DNA of 36,131 nt from an uncultured Prevotella sp. (GTDB lineage Bacteria; Bacteroidota; Bacteroidia; Bacteroidales; Bacteroidaceae): the NCBI GenBank assembly GCA_945830055.1, contig CALZXH010000017.1, positions 1 through 36,131 on the forward strand, in the 5' to 3' direction. Made by a program: the position numbers and the translations under genes. Below are positions 1 through 8,802 of the stretch, piece by piece. The notes beneath the pieces are model-generated. The model saw only the letters and a list, made by a program, of their open reading frames with translations. It had not been told where the DNA came from and did not search any database. Every line of letters begins with the position of its first letter. The stretch's first letter is position 1.

Positions 1-659
1 GGATTCTTGCCGCTCCAGTGGCGCACATCCAGACGCGGATGCTCTCGTTCATCAGTGACTCTACCTACTACGATGGCATCCACCGAGGCGCGCATACGGT
101 GTACCAGCATGGTAGTAAATGGGGATGATATAGCCAGTGCTTTGCCATGGTTATCAATAAATCCGTTGGCAGTCTGTGCCCACTTCAGTATGATGTAGGG
201 ACGTTGCTCTCGGTGATAGGTAAAGAAATGCCTGTTCAGTTCCCTACATTCCTGTTCCAATACGCCCACTGTTACCTCTATGCCGGCCTTGCGGAGTATT
301 TCTATACCCCTTCCGCTGACTTGTGCAAAGGTATCAATGCAACCCACTACACAGCGACGCACCCCCTTGGATACTATCAGATGAGCGCAAGGGGGCGTCT
401 TTCCATAATGGGCGCAAGGTTCCAGACTTACATAGATGGTGGATTGCGGCAACAGAACCTCGTCTTCTGTTCTTACAGAGGCAAAGGCATTTACCTCGGC
501 ATGTCCCTCTCCGCAACGCACATGATAACCCTCACCGATGATGCGGCCGTCGGCTGACACTATCACGGCGCCCACCATTGGATTGGGCTTGGCCTCCTGT
601 GCACCATTGCGTGCCAGTTGCAGGCACCTTGCCATAAACATCTCGTCGGCAGTCTTCAT
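1..659 (-). CDS. ribD: Riboflavin biosynthesis deaminase/reductase RibD, C-terminus cut by window edge
   Basis: This is the bifunctional enzyme of riboflavin synthesis that deaminates the GTP-derived pyrimidine and then reduces its ribose. Translation from the ATG at 659 gives 219 residues before the window ends. The N-terminal zinc deaminase domain is complete: H53-A-E55 and P81-C82 with C91 form the zinc and catalytic signature, preceded by a KPNPMVGAVIV strand near 24-34. The reductase domain begins near residue 145 (RPYIILKWAQT) and reads off the edge. The start lies 21 nt after the stop of the rhamnosidase gene, so the two are probably co-transcribed, although their functions are unrelated. 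No frameshift is seen in the visible part. Confidence 0.95.
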   Translation of the reverse strand, partial: MKTADEMFMARCLQLARNGAQEAKPNPMVGAVIVSADGRIIGEGYHVRCGEGHAEVNAFASVRTEDEVLLPQSTIYVSLEPCAHYGKTPPCAHLIVSKGVRRCVVGCIDTFAQVSGRGIEILRKAGIEVTVGVLEQECRELNRHFFTYHREQRPYIILKWAQTANGFIDNHGKALAISSPFTTMLVHRMRASVDAIVVGRVTDEREHPRLDVRHWSGKN

Positions 660-680
660 CTTTTAGTGTTTAAAGGTGAG

Positions 681-2852
681 TCATAGACTGTAGACCTTTT
701 CCTCTCCTGCAGGTACTTCTATAGTCTTAACGCCTTTCTTGCAGGGCAGGTGGAGTATAGCCTTACCGCCGGGACTCTTGATGCGCACTTTTTTCTTGTC
801 CATATAGATATATACATCTCCGTATGGGGTGGGTACGGTACCTTCCATCCATTTCAATCCGCCAAGGCAGGGTGTGATGCTGTATTCCTCGTAACCGGGT
901 TTGATGGGTCTGACACCCAGATAGTATTTACCCAACAGGTAGATGGGGCTGGCTCCCCAGGCGTGACAGAGACTCTTGCCGTAGGGACGTCCGTACATGG
1001 CGAGATGCTGTGTGCCGCTTTCTGCGGGATTGTATTTTTCCCAGAAGCTGGTGGCTCCTTCTCGCAACATCCCTCCCCAATAGTCCTTCATTTCCTTCAT
1101 CACCTCTTTCTGCATACCCATGGCGCAGAGTGCCTCCAATTCGTAGAAGCGCATGTAGGGGGTGGTGATTTTCAGAATGCTGTCGTTGAGGAGCACGCTG
1201 TGCTTGATGGCCTGCTGTTTTTCGGCATCCAGATAACCGAAGAATACAGAGAACATGTTGGCATAGCGCGTCACGCTTTCACTCTGTTTTCCGTCTAATC
1301 TGTTGTGCACCATTGCCTGCTTCTCATTGTTCCAGAATGCGGGCAACAGCTTTTCTCGCAGTGAAGTTGCCAACCGGTCGTATTTCTTTGCGTCTTCAGG
1401 ACAGTTTGCCAAATTGGCGCAAAGAGCCATCGTCTCCAGACTCTTGCAGAAGAGCACCTGTTCGAATGCCAGTTCTCCATGCTTGTCCAGATATCCGTCA
1501 GCCCAATCCACAAACACCCAGTCGCCAGTCATTCCTTCTACCATGCCGTTGGCGTTGGTGCGTCCCAACACATAGTCCATCATCGTCTGCATACGGGGAT
1601 AGAGTTGGCTCACGAAGTGGCTGTCGCCTGTGTAGAGATAATAGTCGTAGACACTGAGGAACCAGAAGAAGGTGTAGTCCATGATAGTATTGGTATGACT
1701 CGTAACAGGGTCTTTTCCTCGCAGCAGATAAATGGTGCGCTTCACAGTAGGATTGTCGAAAAAGAGGTAATAGTTCATCAGATAGCTCTGGATAGCATCG
1801 CCGCTCCACACCCATCTGTCGCGTTTGATGCCGTCGATGAAGAACTCGCGTGTAGTAAGGTGCATGGTATAGGCTCCCACCTGCCAAATACGGTTCATTT
1901 CTTCGTCGTTGCATCGGAATGAGCCACGGTATTCCACGGGGGCATACTCGTATTCCATTGCTACCTGTCCCACGTTGATGCCAGCATCAGTCACCACATA
2001 CACATATCTGAACGCCTTGCTGTTGTCCATAGTATGGCTGTCTGCTGTGGTCAGGGCTATACGGTCGAGTGTCTCGCAGTGTTCCGTATCGAGGGCCTCC
2101 TCAGGACTTTCACCGTAGTAGATGTTCACCATGCCTTGGCCTTGCAGTTGCTTCAACACTAAATAACCGAAGGTCTCTTTGCCGAAATCATACAATATGC
2201 CCTCTTGCTTTGGTGTGGCAGAGGTCGCTTCCATCGGCTTGCGGGGCAACCTGTAATTGGAGGGCAACTGGTCCTTGCTGTTGAAGTTCCAGCCCTCGGC
2301 ATCCATATAGATAGTGGCTGAGGTGTCGCTCGCCTTTCCGCTTTCGTCTATCCACTCCTTGTCTTCATAGGTTACACGCCAAGTGTTGTCTGTCTTCACG
2401 CTTCTGCCGTTGACATACAGGGCAGGTGGGGTACACTGGTTCCATACTTTGATATTGAGCTGGTGCTTGCCTGCAGGTAGGGTAAAGCGTGAAGGCATGC
2501 CGAACTGCAGTTTTCCGTCGAGTTTGATGTTGAAAGTGCCCTCTACGGCAATCTCAATGTCTTCCGGCTGTTCCAGTTGAATCTGCTTGCTGAACTCAAC
2601 TACAACATAGTGGCTGTCAGTTTTCCAAAAGGGCGGGAAGAAAGCACCACGTTCTGTACGCCTGTTGTTCATCTTGTTGCCCAGCCATATCTCATAGTCG
2701 CCGGGGTACCATATCCAGGTGGCTTGCGTGTCGGCAGATACTGTGGTAGATGTTTTGTCGGCAGCTTTCACTGAGGGGGTGCTGTTCAGCGCTCTTGCTT
2801 CGCCAAAAGTCATGGCGCAGGCACTCAGCAATGCATAAAAACAGGTTTTCAT
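681..2852 (-). CDS. Alpha-L-rhamnosidase-like glycoside hydrolase (GH78 type), secreted
   Basis: A 723-residue protein with a signal peptide (hydrophobic 5-17, possible cleavage after GEARA near residue 21). A beta-rich region up to about residue 300 is followed by an (alpha/alpha)6 barrel and a small C-terminal beta domain. The GH78-like signature is D340-G-I-K-R-D345-R-W-V-W-S-G-D352, with TSFWE (E605) and SLCHAWGASP (627-636) further on, as expected for exo-rhamnosidases acting on pectin or plant glycosides. The first motif lacks the D-E-R acid seen in well-studied GH78 enzymes, so the family is a firm call but the substrate is not. It sits 31 nt downstream of the PKD-protein gene and just upstream of ribD. 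The likely location is the periplasm. An LSAC at 9-12 resembles a lipobox but is too close to the N-terminus to be convincing. Confidence 0.85.
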   Translation of the reverse strand: MKTCFYALLSACAMTFGEARALNSTPSVKAADKTSTTVSADTQATWIWYPGDYEIWLGNKMNNRRTERGAFFPPFWKTDSHYVVVEFSKQIQLEQPEDIEIAVEGTFNIKLDGKLQFGMPSRFTLPAGKHQLNIKVWNQCTPPALYVNGRSVKTDNTWRVTYEDKEWIDESGKASDTSATIYMDAEGWNFNSKDQLPSNYRLPRKPMEATSATPKQEGILYDFGKETFGYLVLKQLQGQGMVNIYYGESPEEALDTEHCETLDRIALTTADSHTMDNSKAFRYVYVVTDAGINVGQVAMEYEYAPVEYRGSFRCNDEEMNRIWQVGAYTMHLTTREFFIDGIKRDRWVWSGDAIQSYLMNYYLFFDNPTVKRTIYLLRGKDPVTSHTNTIMDYTFFWFLSVYDYYLYTGDSHFVSQLYPRMQTMMDYVLGRTNANGMVEGMTGDWVFVDWADGYLDKHGELAFEQVLFCKSLETMALCANLANCPEDAKKYDRLATSLREKLLPAFWNNEKQAMVHNRLDGKQSESVTRYANMFSVFFGYLDAEKQQAIKHSVLLNDSILKITTPYMRFYELEALCAMGMQKEVMKEMKDYWGGMLREGATSFWEKYNPAESGTQHLAMYGRPYGKSLCHAWGASPIYLLGKYYLGVRPIKPGYEEYSITPCLGGLKWMEGTVPTPYGDVYIYMDKKKVRIKSPGGKAILHLPCKKGVKTIEVPAGEEKVYSL

Positions 2853-2883
2853 ATATTCTTCTTGTTCTGGTTTTAAGGATGTG

Positions 2884-4734
2884 TTATTTCTGGTTTATTA
2901 TTTTCTTGCCATTGTGTATATAGATACCTTTTTCCATGCGTTGCACCTTTCTGCCATAAAGGTCATAGATAGGGTGCGGGGCAGATGGTCTTGGCATAGA
3001 TACTGCAGGCTGTGTGATGCCAGTGGATGCATCGGGATAAGTGATAACCGGACTCACTGCCATGGACACTGGTGAATCCACGTTTTTTATCCACTCGTAG
3101 GTACCCAAAGGTTGGTCGTTGTCGTCCCAATCCTCCAGCATATGCCATACTGTAGTCTTCCGACTTCCCTCCCTTCGTACGCAGGCGATGGCGATGTCAT
3201 CCGCAGCAGGTGTGCCCTCGGCATTGACGGCATGGGGAATTCCCTCAACTACGATGAAAAACTTTTCGCTGACGGTTGCCGGTTCGCTGAACTTGAATAT
3301 TGTGGGCACCCAGTTCTGCTCATCGCATTTCAGGTCGCCAGCTCTCAGCGTGGCGCTTGCCAGTTTGGTACCCACCTCGTCGCAGTCCAATTCGCTGCAA
3401 ACGCTCACGGTGATGGGAGCGTCGGGCGAGATGGTGGTATTGGAGAAGAAATAGATGGCGACACTGTCTATGGTAGCTGTTGCCAATGGAGCCTCGAATT
3501 CTTCAGCAAAGGCATACATGCCCAGCCGGTTGGAACCGGCATAGTTGCCGAATTGGCTCAGTGACAGTTTGGCAAGGTTGGCGTTCTCCTCAGGAGCGAT
3601 GTTCCATACATACTGTGCTCCGCCCGCTTGAATGGCATATTGCAGCACGTCGGTGTCGGTACCTGCCACATTGGTCACCGAGAGTCCCAGACTATACACC
3701 CCTTTTTTTGTGTAGGTCACCACCGGATTCTGTTCTGTGCTGCTCAGAGGCTCACATCCCTGCAGTGTCCATTGCCATGAGGTGGGATTGCCTGTTGAAA
3801 GATCATGCAGTTGTACAGGTATGTTGAGCGGTACAAAGCAGGCCACCCAAGGTGAGAGATAACCCTCGGCAGGCAGTCCGATAACGGCATTGGGCATGTC
3901 GGCCATCACCGTCACGTAGCCTTTCCGCTCTTTGGTGTCGGTGCCGTTCCCGTCGCTCACCGTGAGCGTTACCGCATAGGTGCCTCCCGTGGTATAGATC
4001 ACTGTGGGATTCTGTTCCGTGCTGGTAGCGGGCGTGCCACCTTCAAAAGTCCACTGCCATGAAGAGGGAGTACCTTCTGAGCAGTCATAAAACTGTACTT
4101 CTTCACCCTCATACAACTGTACGCTGGCATCATCGCTGTTGTCAACCTGTACCACTCGGAATCCGTCAATCATTTCATCCTCTCCCTGTGAGCCTTTGTA
4201 TCTGAAAGAGAACTGTACTTTCTTGCCGGCATAGTCAGACAGGTTAAAACTGAATTTCTTCCATTTCTTTTCGTCATAGCCTGTATTCTGTGCCCAAAGG
4301 AACTGATCGAGCAACATGGTCTCCTCACCCGTTTCTGTATCGATGATATAAAACTTGTATGAACCCAAAAAGAGGAAAACAGGCGAGAAATAGTTGTAAT
4401 ATTCTACCCTGCTGTCGCTCTTGATATTGATGATGGGCGAAGTTATCCTTTCATCCTGATAATTGTTGGAGTACTGCAACACCAAAGATGCTTTGCTGGT
4501 GGAGTCAATGGTAGAGAATGAAGGGGTTGAATAAGAAATCTGATCAGCAGTCTCCCAGGTGCTGTTCCAGTTATACGATTTAACTGTCCACGTGTTGAAT
4601 TCACTTTCGGTGTCAAACCCTTGTGTATAATACGATGTGAACGAACGGTTCGTGGCGAAATTGGCAGACAATTGTGCTGAAGTCATCAAGGGAAAGCACA
4701 GTACAGCCAAACAGATGGAGAAGAAATGCTTCAT
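2884..4734 (-). CDS. Secreted PKD-domain protein with choice-of-anchor-J-like domain and C-terminal sorting-type tail
   Basis: A 616-residue exported protein. A clear signal peptide (1-20, cleavage after MTSA) is followed by a jelly-roll, choice-of-anchor-J/MAM-like domain (about 35-196). Two PKD domains follow (about 205-277 and 283-370), each with the WQW(T/S) and Y(A/S)LTV-type strands. After these comes a beta-rich domain of unknown identity. The last 30 or so residues (IYDLYGRKVQRMEKGIYI, then HNGKK) match the short tails common on secreted Bacteroidota proteins and resembling type A type IX secretion sorting domains. No catalytic motif is visible, so a binding or adhesion role is an inference. 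It lies directly upstream of the rhamnosidase on the same strand, which suggests a shared transcript and possible action on polysaccharide. Confidence 0.75.
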   Translation of the reverse strand: MKHFFSICLAVLCFPLMTSAQLSANFATNRSFTSYYTQGFDTESEFNTWTVKSYNWNSTWETADQISYSTPSFSTIDSTSKASLVLQYSNNYQDERITSPIINIKSDSRVEYYNYFSPVFLFLGSYKFYIIDTETGEETMLLDQFLWAQNTGYDEKKWKKFSFNLSDYAGKKVQFSFRYKGSQGEDEMIDGFRVVQVDNSDDASVQLYEGEEVQFYDCSEGTPSSWQWTFEGGTPATSTEQNPTVIYTTGGTYAVTLTVSDGNGTDTKERKGYVTVMADMPNAVIGLPAEGYLSPWVACFVPLNIPVQLHDLSTGNPTSWQWTLQGCEPLSSTEQNPVVTYTKKGVYSLGLSVTNVAGTDTDVLQYAIQAGGAQYVWNIAPEENANLAKLSLSQFGNYAGSNRLGMYAFAEEFEAPLATATIDSVAIYFFSNTTISPDAPITVSVCSELDCDEVGTKLASATLRAGDLKCDEQNWVPTIFKFSEPATVSEKFFIVVEGIPHAVNAEGTPAADDIAIACVRREGSRKTTVWHMLEDWDDNDQPLGTYEWIKNVDSPVSMAVSPVITYPDASTGITQPAVSMPRPSAPHPIYDLYGRKVQRMEKGIYIHNGKKIINQK

Positions 4735-4766
4735 GGCAAAGAGATAAAAATGGATTGGTTCGTTTG

Positions 4767-4774
4767 CAAATGTA
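4767..4774 (-). promoter_or_regulatory. Candidate Bacteroidota -7 box for the PKD-protein gene
   Basis: On the minus strand this reads TACATTTG, matching TAnnTTTG, about 33 nt before the ATG at 4734. No clear TTTG box sits 19-21 bp upstream, so this is only a candidate. The rest of 4735-4843 is A/T-rich and shows nothing else. Confidence 0.4.
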
Positions 4775-4843
4775 GCATTTTATTTTCAATCTGTAGCCAA
4801 AATCGGGCATTTTCTTTGCTTCAGAACACTTTTGATACTATAC

Positions 4844-5374
4844 TCATTCAAACTGTGCAGCCCATACCATGAAACGTTCTACCCCTTTGCTGCCGAATTT
4901 CTCCAAACTCTTAGCCGTCTGTTCCACTGTGCGTACCCTTTCTGGGTGTGACTTGGAGAAGAATTTGTCGGCATAGCACACTATCTGCTCCTCAATGGTC
5001 TGCGGTTCGTAATCGCCTGGTGGCAGTGGCAGATGGCGGTCGATGATGTCTTGTCGTGTGATTCCGGTCCCCGTGTGTCGTTCGCATACGCGGGCGATGT
5101 CTGGCAATCCCTCTTTGCGCATCAGTTCACCTCCCAGTATGCCATGCATGATATAGGGATGTTTGCCGTGACAGTGAATGCCCGGTGCATCTGTCAGAAA
5201 TATGCCGATGTCATGTAACATGGCAGCCTTCTCCACAAACCGGGCGTCAGCTCCCAGTTCCGGATGCCTGTGCACGATGTCCAGTGCCTTGTCAGCCACA
5301 CTCCTGCTGTGTGTCAGCAGGAGCTGGCGAAGTATCGAATTGTCGGTATAGTATTTATCAATCAGATCTGTCAT
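4844..5374 (-). CDS. HD-domain metal-dependent phosphohydrolase-like protein
   Basis: A 176-residue soluble protein of the HD/HDIG type. Metal-binding positions are visible: H22 (LLLTHSRSV), the HD pair H54-D55 in AAMLHDIG, a further histidine in ERHTGTG, and an aspartate in CYADKFFS. Members of this superfamily hydrolyse phosphate esters of nucleotides or act on related substrates. The sequence does not show which substrate applies here. It starts one base after the end of the carboxyltransferase gene upstream (5376), so the two genes almost abut and are very likely co-transcribed and translationally coupled. A similar uncharacterised HD family is common in Bacteroidales. Confidence 0.85.
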   Translation of the reverse strand: MTDLIDKYYTDNSILRQLLLTHSRSVADKALDIVHRHPELGADARFVEKAAMLHDIGIFLTDAPGIHCHGKHPYIMHGILGGELMRKEGLPDIARVCERHTGTGITRQDIIDRHLPLPPGDYEPQTIEEQIVCYADKFFSKSHPERVRTVEQTAKSLEKFGSKGVERFMVWAAQFE

Positions 5375-5375
5375 G

Positions 5376-7151
5376 CTATGCCTGTTCCCTTTCTATCCAT
5401 CCTAAGTTGTCTCCACGGCGCACTTTCTTTCCTTGTCGTGCAGCCACTTCTACCAGCTTTCCTCCGATAGCAGCAGCCACAGGTACTATCTCGCCCCAAG
5501 GTGCCTGGATGTAGCAGAAGGTGTCTCCCTCATGATACATTTGTCCGATGTAAGGTTCCAGACAGGGCGCTGCTTCTCCGGCGCCGCTAAATTCGTAATA
5601 CACTTGTCCTGCAACCGGTGCCACGATGGCATCTGCCTTAGCATGTTTGAAGGCAGCGAGTTCTTCAGGGGTGAGGGTGCTTCCCAGTTGGGCGTCTTTG
5701 GCTTTCTGCAGGTCGGCAAGGAAATTCTTGCGTGCTTGTCCGCTTCTGTAGTTGCGGTATTGTTCGGGGTGCATTGCCAGCTCAAACAGTTCTTCGTCGT
5801 CGGGGCCGCAGTCCCATCCGTTGCTTTCCATCTCTTTTCTGAAGTTGTCCAGTTGGTTGGGCAACAGGGTATGCGGGTCGTCGGTGGTAAATTTCCGCTT
5901 CTGCTGTTTTGCCAGTTCCACAAACGCCTCGTCAATGGTGCCAGGCACTTTGCCGCTTTGTCCCAAAATCATGCCCCACATGGCATCGTCCATCATTACG
6001 AAGCGTCCCTTGCCCTGTTCGATGGTGAGCAGGTTCATCAGTGCGATGTTCTTTACGTATTGCGAGAAAGGAGTTACCAATGGGGGATAGCCCACCCGTG
6101 GCCATACGTAAGCCACCTCGTCAAAGAGTTTTACCAGCAGGTCATCTACGCTAAGTGGTGTATCTCCTTTCTGTGTCCGCAGTTTGTTGATGATAGAGTG
6201 TATGCCACCTAAGTCGCTCATCATTGATCCCATCATGCCTCCAGGAAGTCCGCATCCCAGCAATAACGATGATGTATGCTTGTTCTGCGGGTTGATGAAA
6301 TAACCCAGCCAATCGTCAATGAATTTCTGGGTGAGCGAGCGGGCGTGCATATAGGCTTTCATGTCGATGTCTGCCACTTCGAATCCTTCATTTTTCAGCA
6401 TGCTCTGTACTGAGATGATGTCCGGATGCACCTTGCCCCAACTCAGCGGTTCAATGGCTGTATCGATGATGTCGGCACCGTTGTTGCACACCTCAAGGAT
6501 GCTGGCCATCGACAGGCCGGGACCAGAGTGGCCGTGATACTGTATGATTACGTCCGGATGACGCTCTTTGATGGTACGGGTCAATGCACCCAACATGGCT
6601 GGCTGACCGATTCCCGCCATATCTTTCAGACAGATCTCCGGTGCTCCTGCTGCAATAAGTTGATCTGCAATGTTGCTGTAATACTCTACGGTGTGTACGG
6701 GCGAGGTGGTGATACAGAGTGTGGCTTGGGGTGTCATGCCTGCCTCGGCTGCCCATCGGATGCTTGGGATGATATTGCGCACATCGTTCAGTCCACAGAA
6801 GATGCGTGGGATATCCACACCCTGTGCGTGCTTGACACGGTACATCAGCTGGCGCACGTCATCAGGTACGGGATACATGCGGAGTCCGTTGAGTCCACGG
6901 TCGAGCATGTGGGTCTTGATGCCTACCTCGTTGAATGGCTTGCAGAAAGCGCGTACAGCGTCGTTGGGATTCTGTCCTGCCATAAGGTTCACCTGTTCAA
7001 AGGCGCCTCCATTAGTTTCCACGCGAGAGAAGCAACCCATGTCAATGATAGCAGGTGCCACTTGTTCCAACTGTTCCTTCAAAGGCTGGAACTTACCCGA
7101 TGATTGCCACATGTCCCGATATACAAGACTGAACTGAATCTTCTTTTTCAT
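5376..7151 (-). CDS. Oxaloacetate decarboxylase alpha / pyruvate carboxylase B-like carboxyltransferase with degenerate biotinyl domain
   Basis: A 591-residue protein of the biotin-dependent carboxyltransferase family, which moves CO2 between biotin and pyruvate/oxaloacetate. The TIM-barrel active site looks intact: R12-D13 with Q16-S17, K176 in CLKDMAG (the lysine carbamylated in pyruvate carboxylase), and H206-x-H208 in QYHGHSG. The C-terminal 90 residues resemble a biotinyl/lipoyl domain (IVAPVAGQVYY, then GGKLVEV). Where the biotin-bearing AMKM should be, it reads APWG (550-553), with no lysine. The protein therefore probably cannot carry biotin itself and would need a separate carrier, or the domain is only structural. 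Upstream is a candidate promoter at 7284-7291; downstream is the abutting HD gene. Confidence 0.85.
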   Translation of the reverse strand: MKKKIQFSLVYRDMWQSSGKFQPLKEQLEQVAPAIIDMGCFSRVETNGGAFEQVNLMAGQNPNDAVRAFCKPFNEVGIKTHMLDRGLNGLRMYPVPDDVRQLMYRVKHAQGVDIPRIFCGLNDVRNIIPSIRWAAEAGMTPQATLCITTSPVHTVEYYSNIADQLIAAGAPEICLKDMAGIGQPAMLGALTRTIKERHPDVIIQYHGHSGPGLSMASILEVCNNGADIIDTAIEPLSWGKVHPDIISVQSMLKNEGFEVADIDMKAYMHARSLTQKFIDDWLGYFINPQNKHTSSLLLGCGLPGGMMGSMMSDLGGIHSIINKLRTQKGDTPLSVDDLLVKLFDEVAYVWPRVGYPPLVTPFSQYVKNIALMNLLTIEQGKGRFVMMDDAMWGMILGQSGKVPGTIDEAFVELAKQQKRKFTTDDPHTLLPNQLDNFRKEMESNGWDCGPDDEELFELAMHPEQYRNYRSGQARKNFLADLQKAKDAQLGSTLTPEELAAFKHAKADAIVAPVAGQVYYEFSGAGEAAPCLEPYIGQMYHEGDTFCYIQAPWGEIVPVAAAIGGKLVEVAARQGKKVRRGDNLGWIEREQA

Positions 7152-7283
7152 AGTAGTGCAGTGTTAGGTTTAGATTAAGGGTGGGGTCCTGCAATGGTCT
7201 CCGCCGTTGGTTATCAGCCATCAGCATTCTTCATGTGACATAAGGACTATGGCGCACAAAATGCCCATGGCTGACCTCTGCTG

Positions 7284-7291
7284 CAAATGTA
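7284..7291 (-). promoter_or_regulatory. Candidate -7 box for the carboxyltransferase-HD operon
   Basis: The minus strand reads TACATTTG (TAnnTTTG), followed by GCAG, a common context for such boxes. No clear TTG lies 19-21 bp upstream. Transcription from here would give a leader of about 125 nt. Confidence 0.35.
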
Positions 7292-7430
7292 CGAAAATTC
7301 TGAAAACGAGAAAATGAAAACGCATAAAAATTGCAAAAAAATGAAGATGCCTTCGTGAGCCATCGCAGGTATCTTCATCAGCCAACGTGGTTTTTTTATC
7401 TTGCCGGTGCGGAATCTTGTGGATTTTGTA

Positions 7431-7438
7431 TAAATTTG
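7431..7438 (+). promoter_or_regulatory. Candidate -7 box for the 7467 lipoprotein
   Basis: TAAATTTG matches TAnnTTTG and lies 28 nt before the ATG at 7467. The -33 element is weak: the nearest TTG copies are at 7401 and 7417, neither at the usual 19-21 bp spacing. Confidence 0.4.
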
Positions 7439-7466
7439 CAAGCAGAACAATACACCTGTTATAAAT

Positions 7467-8240
7467 ATGAGAAAAACAATACTTGCATTCGTCATTGCTG
7501 TTATAGCGATGAGTGTGGCAGTAGGGTGCGGCAACCATAGCGAGAAAGCAACTCTGCCTGTTGTGAGTACGGCACTGGTTAACGACAGTACCTTACCCGG
7601 CGATTCTGCCTACTACGGCCTGGCGTGTGATGGCTGTACCGATTCGGTTATTGTGGTATTGGGAAATCTGGAGAACGATCCCGATACATTCGAGATAGTG
7701 AATGCTTCTATCAACAGAAAGGTGCTTGGTACTCCCAAGGTAGGTGACTTGCTGGCAGTGATACCCAATCCAACCAATAAGAGGCAGGCGTTGCAGGTGA
7801 TAAACATCGAGTATCTGCGTGGTACTTGGTGTTCCCGGGTGATGCCTCGACTGAGAGATATATCGCAGATGCCCAAACGTCTGCAGAAGCGTATCATGGA
7901 AGAGATGACCGACTCGGAAAAGCGTGCCCTGCTTGTGTCCAAAGAGATAGGTATGGTGGTAAAGAAAGACCATACCATACGTCCTGTGGGATTTGCCATG
8001 AGAGCTACGACTACCGATGAACAAGGCATGGTGGAATATCCCGAACCGAAAAGATATGAGGAATGGCGTCTGCTCAACGGAAGACTGATACTAAAGCTGT
8101 CACACAGGATGATGAGCGATTCCATTCATGCCCAGCGACAAGCCGAAGAACAGCGTGATACCGCAGATATACTGCTACTTACCAAAGATACCCTGCTGCT
8201 CCAGATAGGTAGTGAACTACAGGGTTATTACAGGAAATAG
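7467..8240 (+). CDS. Putative lipoprotein of unknown function, lipocalin-like
   Basis: A 257-residue protein that I cannot assign to a named function. The N-terminus has a hydrophobic segment (5-19) ending in VAVGC (C21), a plausible though not ideal lipobox, so it is probably anchored in the outer membrane. The body has short beta-strand stretches. The C-terminal part (YEEWRLLNGRLILKL, then TADILLLTKDTLLLQ) resembles lipocalin-like Bacteroidales lipoproteins, which is a weak similarity by eye. It stands alone between a divergent neighbour and the convergent queF. Its likely terminator overlaps the 3' end of queF (8267-8296). Confidence 0.75.
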   Translation: MRKTILAFVIAVIAMSVAVGCGNHSEKATLPVVSTALVNDSTLPGDSAYYGLACDGCTDSVIVVLGNLENDPDTFEIVNASINRKVLGTPKVGDLLAVIPNPTNKRQALQVINIEYLRGTWCSRVMPRLRDISQMPKRLQKRIMEEMTDSEKRALLVSKEIGMVVKKDHTIRPVGFAMRATTTDEQGMVEYPEPKRYEEWRLLNGRLILKLSHRMMSDSIHAQRQAEEQRDTADILLLTKDTLLLQIGSELQGYYRK

Positions 8241-8255
8241 AAAGAGGAAAGGCAA

Positions 8256-8714
8256 CTATCCTTGATAATGGCAGAGGCGTTCTTCTGCCATTTTTTCGTA
8301 TTTGGTGCCAGGCATTCCATAGTTGGCATACGGATAGATGCTGATGCCGCCGCGGGGAGTGAAGAAGCCGGTTACCTCGATGTATTTTGGCTGCATAAGT
8401 GCCACCAAATCTTTCATAATGATGTTGATGCAGTCTTCGTGGAAATCACCGTGGTTACGGAAACTGAAGAGATAGAGTTTCAGGCTCTTGCTCTCCACCA
8501 TGCGCTTGCCGGGGATGTACATGATGCGTATCTCCGCGAAGTCGGGCTGTCCTGTGATGGGACAAAGTGAGGTGAATTCCGGACAGTTGAAGCGTACCCA
8601 GTAGTCGTTTTCAGGATGCTTGTTCTCAAAGGTTTCCAGTACCTCCGGGGCATAGTTGTCAGGATAGCGTGTCTCTTTGTTACCCAGTAGGGTAAGGTTT
8701 TCTGTTTCTCTCAT
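8256..8714 (-). CDS. queF: NADPH-dependent 7-cyano-7-deazaguanine (preQ0) reductase QueF
   Basis: QueF reduces preQ0 to preQ1, the last free-base step before insertion of the queuosine precursor into tRNA. The 152-residue length fits the short, single-domain type. Key residues are present: the nucleophile C51 in [10 protein letters not shown] with D58, the QueF signature E74-S-K-S-L-K79, and H92-E93 in GDFHEDC. It is the second gene after yhhQ (88-nt gap) and probably shares its transcript, which starts with a preQ1-I riboswitch. The product of this enzyme is therefore the ligand expected to turn the operon down. No second riboswitch is seen in the 88-nt gap. Confidence 0.97.
   Translation of the reverse strand: MRETENLTLLGNKETRYPDNYAPEVLETFENKHPENDYWVRFNCPEFTSLCPITGQPDFAEIRIMYIPGKRMVESKSLKLYLFSFRNHGDFHEDCINIIMKDLVALMQPKYIEVTGFFTPRGGISIYPYANYGMPGTKYEKMAEERLCHYQG
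8267..8296 (+). terminator. Intrinsic terminator of the 7467 lipoprotein gene, inside the queF 3' end
   Basis: AATGGCAGA (8267-8275) pairs perfectly with TCTGCCATT (8284-8292) across an 8-nt loop, and the T-run continues to 8296. It lies 26 nt after the stop of the plus-strand lipoprotein gene. The hairpin is entirely within the last codons of the convergent queF gene. Confidence 0.7.
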
Positions 8715-8802
8715 AATATATTATTGTCCTTTCTATTTTAATGTATTCCGTTTGGATAAATGGGTGCGTGGTGCATTTTTTGAAAACGAGTATATCGGAG
8801 TG

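Larger units (their letters stand above)
7152..7466. other. Divergent intergenic region between the carboxyltransferase and a lipoprotein gene
   Basis: These 315 bases separate two divergent genes. I see no convincing coding frame. The part from about 7284 to 7440 is A/T-rich and carries one TAnnTTTG box on each strand, consistent with two divergent promoters and leaving a 5' leader of roughly 125 nt for the minus-strand gene. Confidence 0.6.
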
